Assembly (NCBI GenBank): GCA_903813345.2
Contig: CAIIXF020000003.1
Coordinates: forward strand, 28,351,248 to 28,415,247
DNA: 64,000 nucleotides
Source of the DNA: Owenia fusiformis
Lineage: Eukaryota; Annelida; Polychaeta; Sabellida; Oweniidae
Direction of reading: 5' to 3'
Below are positions 46,915-56,973 of the stretch, one piece after another. Every line of letters begins with the position of its first letter. The stretch's first letter is position 1. The position numbers and the translations under genes are program-made. The notes under the pieces are model-generated. The model ran no database searches. It worked only from the letters and a program-made list of their open reading frames with translations, and was not told where the DNA came from.

Positions 46915-47875
46915 ACAAGGATTAAAGTGGCTATTAAAGTGGCTATTGAAGCGGCTATTAAAGTGGCTATTGAAGTGGCTATTAAAGTAGCTATGGAAGT
47001 GGCCATTAAAATGGCTATTGAAGTGGCTATTAAAGTGGCTATTAAAGTGGCTATTGAAGCGGCTATAAAAGTGGCTATCGAAGTGGCTATTAAAATGGCT
47101 ATTAAAGTGGCTATTGAAATGGCTTTTAAAGAGGCTAGTGAAGTGGCTATTAAAGTGGCTATTGAAGCGGCTATTGAAGTGGCTATCAAAGTGGCTATTA
47201 GAGTGGCTATTGAAATGACTGTTAAAGTGGCTATTGAAGTGGCTATTAAAGTGGCTCTTGAAATGGCTATTAAAGAGGCTATTGAAATGGCCATTAAAGA
47301 GGCTATTGAAGTGCCTATTGAAGTGGCTATCGAAGTGGCTATTAAAATGGCTATTAAAGTGGCTATTAAAGTGGCTATTAAAATGGCTATTAAAGTGGCT
47401 ATTGAAATGGCTATTAAAGGGGCTTTTGAAGTGGCTATTAAAGTGGCTATTGAAGCGGCTATCAAAGTGGCTATTGAAGTGGCTATTAGAGTGGCTATTG
47501 AAATGACTGTTAAAGTGGCTATTGAAGTGGCTATTAAAGTGGCTCTTGAAATGGCTATTAAAGAGGCTATTGAAATGGCTATTAAAGAGGCTATTGAAGT
47601 GCCTATTGAAGTGGCTACTAAAGTGGCTATCGAAGTGGCTATTAAAATGGCTATTAAAGTGGCTATTGAAATGGCTATTAAAGGGGCTATTAAAGTGGCT
47701 ATTGAAGTGGCTATTAAAATGGCTATTGAAGCGGCTATTAAAGTGGCTATTGAAATGCCTATTAAAGTGGCTATTGAAGTGGCTATTAAAGTGGCTATAA
47801 AGGTGGCTATTGAAGTGGCTATTAAAGTTGCTGAGGTGGCTATTGGAGTGGCTAATAAAGTGGCTATTAAAATGC
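46915..47875. repeat. 12-bp satellite with a 288-bp higher-order period
   Basis: About 80 units alternating aaagtggctatt and gaagtggctatt with scattered substitutions. A marker (gaaatgactgtt) occurs at 47213 and again 288 bp (24 units) later, and the following ~150 bp is shared. With no stop codon in the unit, long ORFs arise in several frames on both strands (+ 344 codons, - 346 and 382 codons). I annotate no gene here. Confidence 0.95.
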
Positions 47876-48974
47876 AACAAATTGCTGCAGCTGATGTGTC
47901 AAACAATATGCCATCACATCAAGTTATCATCACTGTTTATTTATAATAATGCATTAATGTAATACAATATAAGAGTATTAATTCTCCATATCTCGCAAGG
48001 CCTCGCAAGGCCATATCTATTGTCAGGTCAAGCAATATGATGTATGATAAAGTGCTCCACTTACATTACTGTCAAGGCAAGTGGTAAAAAATGTTGATCA
48101 CTCCATAAATGCATGTCACTTTAATTTTTGATTCTTACCAGTTTTTTTACATTTTAATATCCAAGTGTGTATTCCAATTCATGTACATATATTCTAATAT
48201 TGCAAAATAATTTGTACAAATTAAACAAAATTTGAGAGCCATTTTGCCCTAGGCATTCAAAAAGTTAACATGTACTGATAAAAATTAATGGTTCGATGTG
48301 AAACGATAATTGATATATAGCAGACAGATAAGAAATACAAAAGGATATATAGCTGTACTATAACTGTATTCTTGATATCAAGTTTTGAGTGGTATTGTAA
48401 TGACCCTCGATCACTAAAATAGGCTGACTTATTGGTAGTTGTCTTTTGTTTTAGAGTCAGATGCCCATATATGGGATATAAGTTATGTAAACTGCATCAA
48501 GGACTTCTGAATTAAGTCTGTTGTATGTTCATTTTATTCAGTGGATATCTTGGCATTTAGTTTTTTACTGATATTGATAAAGTAGATTATTTGAATAGGT
48601 GTCCCTTACAAATGTCCCTTAAATATGGAACAGTAGTCGACAGTTGGGAGGCTAAGTCTTTTTTGTGCTCCACAAGTCAAGGGAAATATGCAACCTTGAA
48701 ATTTTCGTAACCCTGCTATAAGAACATTAGGAACCTTGTTACCTGGCCACCAGTTAGTACACAAGCCCTACCATTAAATATGAATGCTAAATTAAATGCT
48801 AATATCAAACTAAAATTTACATGGAGCATAACAAGTCTCCAGTAACTTGAAATTATTACAGATGCAAGAGAAGAGAGAGAATAGAGAAGACTGGTGCCAA
48901 CATCAGAACTGTAACTGGCAGGTGTAAATCTGCAGTTTCAACTAACACATGCAAGACCTAGGAGTGACTACAAT
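47876..48974. other. Gene-free stretch
   Basis: AT-rich, no gene or clear repeat recognised. Confidence 0.4.
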
Positions 48975-49939
48975 CAGGGCACGCCTTAAGCCAAATTTCC
49001 CTGCTGGTCATCATGACCAGCAGTATTAAAATTTGAGGTGGTCAACTATAAAATCAGCTGGTCACAATGACCAGCAGCACTCCAAAACCTGCTGGTCATT
49101 GAGAGATTTAGCTGGTCAATGAAAATAACTCTTAAAGTAAAAAAAAGCACCTTATTCTACTTATCAAGCTCATTTATTACAGTATACTAAAATAAATCAG
49201 AAAAAAACAAAAACATCACATCGTAGTAAAAATTATTTGATCGTAGTAAAACTCATTCATAGTCTTCATGGCGCATGGATATATATAAGAGTGATGAACT
49301 CATAACCTAAGCACTCATTACGAAACTTTTTCAACCGCCATTTTTAAAAATTGAACTAGAAATTATCATTTTGCGGCAATTTGTGGCTTAAAAGGGACAT
49401 AAATTATCTAGATGATCTAGGATTACTGAGTAATCTTTCTAGCTATTCTACATACCTTCAGAACCCCGCTTGGCGCAAGGTTTGGCCGCAAATTTTGCAA
49501 ATGGATGCATCGAACTTGACCGGAAATAGAAATAGTTCCTGAATTAGGGTAAAATTAGCATTCGCTACTTTCCGTTACCTATATTTGGATATATTCACGT
49601 GATACTGATTAATTATGTATGCAGTGACGTAAGGGTTGATTAATTATGTATGATCTATTAATAACACTGACCCCTGTGGATCATCGTCGAACAATTAACA
49701 AACGTAGGCTCCATTAATTAATATTAAATTAAATATAAGGGGCGTGTAAAGATGAATGAACAGCCACACTCCCAGCTAAGTTTAGGGGTCGTGTCAAGGT
49801 ATCGGACTAAATATCCAGGCCGTATTTCCATTTGACTAGTATGTATCGGTCAGTTTCTCCGACAGTTTTTAATTTATAACCGGTCCCATCAATATTCTAC
49901 CGGACAAGTCCAACAGTCCGACGCTAAAGGCGTGCCCTG
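48975..49939. mobile_element. 965-bp non-autonomous hAT-type transposon
   Basis: Ends CAGGGCACGCCTTAAGC and the near complement (its strand: CAGGGCACGCCTTTAGC). The exact 8-bp direct repeat ACTACAAT lies at 48967-48974 and 49940-49947; 8-bp duplication and CAGGG ends are hAT hallmarks. The left subterminal 110 bp carries six or seven copies of GCTGGTCA in both orientations, including a 23-bp palindrome, the kind of motif hAT transposases bind. No transposase ORF. Confidence 0.9.
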
Positions 49940-49999
49940 ACTACAATGTAGGCAAACCTAAAGTAGAACCAGTATTTTTCCAAATTAATAACCAAGAGC

Positions 50000-50085
50000 A
50001 AGCTGCACAGTACAGTACAGCACGGTACAGCACAGTATGGTACGGTACGGTACAGTAGAGTACAGTATGGTACAGAACAGTATAC
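50000..50085. repeat. Degenerate GGTAC/CAGTA pentamer microsatellite
   Basis: A run of 'cagta', 'cagca' and 'ggtac' words. Confidence 0.8.
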
Positions 50086-50332
50086 TTTAAGGCATCACCA
50101 ATGAAATGGTACTCTTCTAACTAAAATCTTGAGAGCCCATGATTAAACCAAGGCTTGGATATGGAGGATCTATCTGGAATCTGGAAACCTCAACCCAAAG
50201 GCATATTCTGGAGATGGTCCATGGATGAGCAGCATGGTACAGCAACTGCACATGCTAAATGTCATTGTAATGCTGTCAAAGCCACAAACCATGAGGAGTA
50301 ACTCACCCCTTCCTCTTATATTCTGTAGCCTA

Positions 50333-50895
50333 CTGTAGACGTCTTAATTTACGCTGGGGTAAATTTTCGCGCCTTTTATAAATTCGTTAATTTCGCGTGT
50401 TTATATTTTCGCGCTGAGTGTACAATTATCATGTTTTCTGTATAAACAAAATAAATAAACTTACGAAAATCGCCATATTTGCAAAGCATCTTGGGAGTTT
50501 TCTGTGCACTGACAAAAACGTTATGAACGAACCTGATATCCCAGGACTGAAATTTGAGTTGCTTGTTCATCAACTAAGTCAATTACGTATGGCAGTCAAT
50601 CAAATAAGCATGAACTTTGATTACATATACATTTTGAGCACTGTACTATACTATAGTAGTCCTGCACTACTGATTGCTGGGTTACTTCTTATACATATGT
50701 TAATTTTGAGCTTTGAGTTTAGTGCGCATACGTGAACTGAAATTAAACTGAAATTTTTTTTCAGATTTTTTTTCAAGACAACTAGCCTAGACCTACATGT
50801 ACAGCTAATAATTCGCAGGTTTTTTTTCCGTGGATGGAGGGCATCCTGCGAATATAGCAAAAATATACACACCGCGAAATTAAAGACGTCTACAG
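50333..50895. mobile_element. 563-bp TA-flanked MITE (Tc1/mariner-like)
   Basis: CTGTAGACGTCTTAATTT at the left and AAATTAAAGACGTCTACAG at the right, with TA at 50331-50332 and 50896-50897. No transposase. Confidence 0.8.
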
Positions 50896-52308
50896 TATAT
50901 GAAATAGAATCTAGAGAGGGGGAGGTGTGACTTACTCACCACGTCACACACATGACAAAGATGTCATCTTGCAGTCTCCCAATTCAAACATGACTGTGCT
51001 CTAATTGAATTTCTCAACCAATCAGAATGCAGCATAGCCAATAATGAACGTTCTTTATTTGTCCATTCAAGCACGACCGCGCTCTATTCAATCTGCTTCC
51101 TGGAATCGACGCACATGTATTGTGTTGTACTATGACGTCACACACATGGAATGGCGAAAATAACAGCAAGTTTGGTTATTTCATTGACCTAAAACCCCAA
51201 TTTTCTGAACAAGGTTTTCTTTTTTTATGTTTGAATCGGAATAAATAATGATAGGCCATTCAATATGGTGAAATTCTAAACTCATTGGACAGAATGTCAG
51301 TACAAATGAACTCACCTTCAGTTCTTTGCTTTCTCGTGCTGAATTTTCCCATATTGAATGGCCTATCACTATTCATTCCTTAATGTGACATAAGAAGGCT
51401 TCAAGAGTCAAGACCAATTACCACACACTACACCTGAACTCTTACTGTTATATAAATCCTGTTTCAATGTTTAATTTTCATCTAAAAAAACTAAAAATAA
51501 AGATTCAAAAGATCACAGTGCTGCAATATAATATGGAAAAATATAAACATACAAAACTCATATTATACACAAATGACATTTGTTCGTATATCTTATTAAT
51601 GCTTCCTTGCCATGTTATTAAATTCCTTAAATTACAAGAAGCCACGGGTTTATTGCACATAAAACTAATTAATCTGAATACAAATGTTGTTGATGTACTA
51701 ATATGAATATATTTTCCAATATATTAGTGCACTGCAAAGGACTAGATGTTGTTGAGCTGTTTTTAAATAGTTCTAATCTATATATTTTACTTTTACACTG
51801 CTTTTACTATTACTATATGCAAACTAGAAAAACAGCAACTCCACAGAGTAGCAATACTACAGAACAAAACATATTTTGCTTATTAGTAGCCATCTTGAAA
51901 ATTCCTTCTTGGGCAGAGCTTGTTTGTCCCTAGGCATCAACATATAAAATGTAAACCATATCCATCAATTAGCATTTGAGTTATCAAAGATTACCTGTAG
52001 TGTTTATCAATAATCTCCTGTAGTGTTAATGCATCTTGCTTGATTTCGACTGTCATGAATAAAAGGCTGTACAGGGGCCAACCAGGAAGGTTCCTTTCAA
52101 TTGTAAAATGAGTTGTAAACCATAGATCTATTTTTAAATGTTAAGGTTTTAAATTATATTCTATTCAAATTCTATCACTGTTAAATTATATATCTGCTTT
52201 ATATGGGCTTATTAGCCTTTTGCAGATTATTGACATAGACATAGACAACCATTTCATTTTCTGCATACTTCGCAGAATATGAACAATGCTATTGTCCAGG
52301 TAACCAAC
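50896..52308. other. Gene-free stretch with short inverted repeats
   Basis: A hairpin-type element at about 51225-51385 (gataggccattcaatatgg and its complement). 51500-51720 resembles 53225-53520. 52193-52250 is a copy of the dispersed ~60-bp repeat also at 11433 and 54244. Confidence 0.5.
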
Positions 52309-53144
52309 TACACTCAAATCTTTTATTCTGTGAACCAGTTCATATGGTTAAAATAACGAAAGAATGTGATGTAACCAGTAACCACGTTTCTACTTACCAG
52401 TTTGTTCTATGTCTAGGTTATATTGTGGAACACAGCCAAACAGAAGACTGAAGGCAACAGCATATCGATCTTGATCTTAGCAGAATTTGGGGAAATTTAG
52501 ATCGTTCATTTTGCAAGCTCACGTGACTGATCATGGGTCACGTTTCTGATCATGTGACATGTGTCTGATCACGTGACTAGTTACTGTATCGATCTTGTAA
52601 CTTAATGACGTGTCACCCAACCATGTCTTCATTGGAAAAAGGTAGTGAATATTTTTGAAAATGTTTTGCGAGCATTTCCTTCTGATTATAGAAGGCCCAA
52701 TTACGCAATGAACGAAACTGCAAAATTGTTTTTCGTGCCTAACAGGCCTTGTACGACACGAATGAAACTGCTAAATTTGAATTTTTAGTCTGCTTATTGA
52801 TCTATTGATTCATTAAGACCTGAAATTATGCATTCAAATAAAACCGCCTCCTAAATGAAAACACTACACATAAAGTGGTGAAAAACTACAAACTTAAGAT
52901 CGCAACGTTCGCTACTTTGTTCAATTCCGGAAATCTCCAAGGGGCTACAAATGGGAAATTATTTAGATTTAGATTTTATAACCTCAAAATACTGCCTTCA
53001 GTGTCGTGTTTGGCTGAGTTCCACAATGTAACCTAGTCCAATGGATGACATAGAACAAACTGGTAAATAGACACGTGGTTACATCACATTCTTTCATTAT
53101 TTTAACCATATAAACTGGTTCACAGAATAAAAAAGTTGAGTGTA
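52309..53144. mobile_element. 836-bp foldback element
   Basis: Arms 52309-52460 and 52988-53144 are diverged reverse complements (words ttattctgtgaaccagtt, ccagtttgttctatgtc, actgaaggca). Between the arms a run at 52519-52590 repeats TGATCA and CACGTGAC words at about 20-bp spacing. Confidence 0.8.
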
Positions 53145-53175
53145 GATTGATGAATTTTTCTGGCTCACCCATTTA

Positions 53176-53572
53176 TAGAGTCCATTTCACTGCTTCATTG
53201 CGTCAGTAGAACGGCAAAAATAAAAAATTGGGAGACCATTGTGCAATAATATATGGAAAAGTATATTCATAATGTACATGAATGACATTTGTATATTTCA
53301 GATTTTTTAGTTTTTTGTGCAATAAGCCTGTGCCGTCTTGTAATTTGAAGAATTTCAGCCATATTAATCTTATTGAAAATATCATGGCAGAGAAGCATCC
53401 AAATATAAGAGGCCACACACTTTATAAGCCAAACTAGAAGCAATCCAAGATATACAAATGTCATTCATGTACAATATAGGAATATATTTTTCCATATATT
53501 ATTGCAAAATGATATTTTGATTTCTTATTTTTTAGCTTTTACTGACGCAGTTAAACAGTGAAATGGACTCTA
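53176..53572. mobile_element. 397-bp foldback element
   Basis: Inverted arms of about 125 bp from TAGAGTCCATTTCACTG (left) to its complement (right), sharing gcaataatatatgg and gtacatgaatgacatttg. It lies about 30 bp from the element before it. Confidence 0.8.
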
Positions 53573-53621
53573 GGTGGTATTCAAAATGAAAACGGCATGC
53601 GGAACCAACCTTATCGAAATC

Positions 53622-54156
53622 TACGACCACTTTAGATTGTGGTCGTACGCGCGTATAATTGGTCAGTCAATGTTTTTACAAAGTTGGAGAAAATACTACG
53701 CATTGCACACCTAAATGACCTACCTCGATACATTCCTTAGTATTTTATAATTCTTTTTATGTAGTTGAATCGCCAATTGTATGGGTTTATCGGCAGAACG
53801 AAGAGGTTTTCGTTTTTGATAGCAATATTTGCGTGTAATATTTAACTTATTTCAACCGTCAAATTCCTCCATTCAGTTCCCGGCATGCACCAGTCATAAG
53901 GGAAATCCCTGGGGAATTCCCCTTCCGACATTTTGAAAATTGCTGATATATTTCCGATGTAAAAACTAAAATCTCTTCGTTCTGCCGATAAACCCATACA
54001 ATTGGCGATCTAACAACATAAAAAGAATTCTAAAATACTAAGGAATGTATCGAGGTAGGTCATTTAGGTGTGCAATGCGTAGTATTTTCTCCAACTTTGT
54101 CAAAACATTGACTGACCAATTATACGCGCGTACGACCACAATCTAAAGGGGTCGTA
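53622..54156. mobile_element. 535-bp foldback element with ~183-bp arms
   Basis: Arms 53622-53805 and 53973-54156 are highly similar reverse complements, ends TACGACC/GGTCGTA. No ORF and no clear target duplication. Confidence 0.88.
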
Positions 54157-55974
54157 GGATGCGATAAGTACCAACCTACATTAAACAATCAAATGATTAA
54201 AGAAGGTCAATAACAGGTGCGCTATTAGTCGAACTTGAAAAACATCTGCTTTAAATGGGCTTATTAGCCTTTTGCGGATTATTGATGTAGATGTAGATGA
54301 ACATTAGGGCTATCATCCATGAAAATGTTTTTAAAAAAAATAACTTTATAAGTTTGGAACTAGGCCTAGAAATCTAGACTGGATTTCATGTAAAAGTCGG
54401 ATGAGTATAAATTCAAAAATAATACTGCTGATTGAACATGATAACAGGTAACTAACAAAGACATTTTGAAAGCTAATATGCCCAGAGAACATGCTAAAAA
54501 TCAATTAAACAATTAAAAGGTATACATACTCAGTCTATCTTCCGTCTATTTTATCAACTTCCGGTTTAACCTGACGCATGCGCATTCGCGTAATGATTAC
54601 ACCGAACGAAATTCGAGTAGGGATACAGAGAAGCCACTCGTCCGTCCGTTCAACCGGGGACATTAATCCACAGAGAACTATATATATTCCTATTCTTTTC
54701 ATTGTATATTCCTAAAAGGATAGTAACATAGCAACTGATATGTGCATAGTGAACATCATCCCTTAGCTATCTAAAAATATAATGAATGATGTTCACTATA
54801 TGCATGGGCATAGCACCCGGTACACTGGGTACGCACGGGCGTACCAGATGGTTTTAAAGGGTTCCGATTAGCATCCCGTATAAAAACAATATGGCGGCTC
54901 CAGGCGAATCAACTGGATCAGTCCATTTTTAAGAAATAAGGGGAGTTCTGTAAAATCCAGTTTATTGAAATTGTCTTTGAGATAAAGTAATCCGTTTATA
55001 ATGATTTTGAAAACGTTGTTCAAAGAGTGATTGCGTTCAAATAATACATTTACAACAGCCAATATAAATTCTTGTATTAGAAACCGGTTTGTCTTGCTTT
55101 GTTTCATTTGTAGGATATTTCATATGCCAAGCTGTGTGCTATTACGTTATGGGGAAATTTAGATGCCAATTTTTCCTTATTATACACAAATAGAAGATCC
55201 TGAAACTTCACCCATAAATGTGGAATTGATTTGTCAAAATAAAAATCACCCTTTTATAAATGTGTGACAATCTATAATATACTTATGCTATATAACAGTT
55301 AGAGGTGTTGACACAACGACCTCGAACCTGTGAACCCTTGAGTATTATTCCGGGATCGGGCCTTTTATACAAAACGGTGAGCAACACCAGAAACGAGCGT
55401 TCGATTTGCTAAACGATATGCGTCACCCTTTAAATTCGCTCCAAATACAACCAAATTCCAATTTTTTTCCAAATTTCCCTAGGGGGAGAACCCCACAGCC
55501 CCCCTGAACGCTTTTTTGCTTCTCTCAAATCTTGCTCCCATCAAGCTCCCATGGTGGCGTACAACTTAGAAAAAATACCGCAACCCCTGGACATATCAGT
55601 AGATGGATTTGGTTGAAACTTTAAAGAACAATGTCACATGGGCATATACACTTCTGGAGAAAAATAGTGGGCCTTTTTACGAAGGGCCCCCACGAAGTGG
55701 GCGGAGCCATTCATTCTATGGACTGAAGTTCGACCAGTCACATGACCAAAAGTCCGCCATTATTACCTTATATGGCAAATCATCAAGGCAATGATCACGT
55801 CATTTTTTTATTGTGATGAAGATATAACGTAATGTCACATAAACTATGACATCAGTCACATATTGCCCTATCAACTAAATAAACAACAAAGCTAAATGTC
55901 ACACATCACTGTCGATTATATTTTAATTTGTGACGTCATTAACATATTACCTAACCAACAGAAAACAAGCATTT
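54157..55974. other. Gene-free stretch upstream of the retrotransposon
   Basis: Contains the dispersed ~60-bp repeat at 54244-54297 and a hairpin at about 54738-54803 (tgcatagtgaacatcat and complement). ORFs of 79 and 63 codons (54868-55107, 55603-55794) show no family signs. Confidence 0.45.
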
Positions 55975-56861
55975 TGTTACAGTAGTGAGCTACATGTATA
56001 TTATATTCTACTATATTCACCTATAGTTTAATTTGTAATCTATGCTTGCTGTATATGTTGAGCTATTCTTTATTAGAGATCTTAGGTCAAGGTCACAATG
56101 ACATTATACACTTTATCTTGTAAACAAAACTGAACTGAATGACTCATTAACCCTTGACCATCCAGATAGTTCTAGAAATTATAACCATTCATTAAAATTT
56201 AATCATGTCACTAAAGATGTCCAATCAAGATGTAGTTCCAGAAGATTCGTTTCTGGATCATTCTTTCACATTATAAAAAGAACAGCACAGTGACTCTCAT
56301 TAGCAGATAAATTAAGTCATCATAACTGGACATCTACTCTGTAGCAGAATTTCAAAGTCTATCAAAAGGACATCTTCTTAGCAGAAAATTACAGACACCT
56401 ACTTTGGGAACATTTATAACAGTGCAAACATACAACCTGAGGACTTTATATGGACATATATTATAACACACACTATATACGGATTATCATATACATTCGT
56501 GGATTATCATAAACATTTGTGGATTATCGTTAAACATTTGTGGATTATCATCAAACATTTGTGGATTATCATCAAACATTATTGGATACGAACATTATAG
56601 GATTACAACAAACATTATTGGATTATTACAAACATTGGAGAACTATTAACGATTATTAAAACATTTCGTGATCTGGAACATTCCCAAGGATCGCCAACGA
56701 CATTTATCGACATCAAGAATAAGCCGTATCGTTGATTGGACATCACTTAAGTATTAAACCTCCTTTATATTATTGTTATATTATTTAGTTTTCAAAATAT
56801 AAATATATTGTTATCATATTTTAATTGCTGTTTTTACTTTCTGTTATTTTGGAACGTAACA
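55975..56861 (+). repeat. 5' LTR (887 bp)
   Basis: Begins TGTTAC and ends GTAACA, a 6-bp inverted pair. TATAAAA at 56272-56278 is a candidate core promoter. A short internal repeat (acatttgtggattatcatc) is at about 56510-56590. By eye there is no difference from the 3' LTR. Confidence 0.95.
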
Positions 56862-56866
56862 GAAAT

Positions 56867-56884
56867 TGGGGGCTCGTCCGGGAT
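56867..56884 (+). promoter_or_regulatory. Primer binding site, tRNA-Pro type
   Basis: TGGGGGCTCGTCCGGGAT, five bases after the LTR, is the 18-nt complement of the 3' end of tRNA-Pro, as used by several retroelements. Confidence 0.9.
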
Positions 56885-56973
56885 CAAACTACAACAAGCT
56901 AGAATACAAATATTTTAAATTCAAAATCCAAAACTTGTTCATTTAAAATTGTGAAGACAGCAATTAATCGAAA

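Noticed and set aside
46758-47946. Long ORFs on both strands over the 12-bp satellite
   Set aside because: They are stop-free by composition in several frames at once; kept only as a finding, not annotated as a gene.
54868-55107. 79-codon - strand ORF
   Set aside because: No recognisable family, splice sites or neighbours; likely chance.
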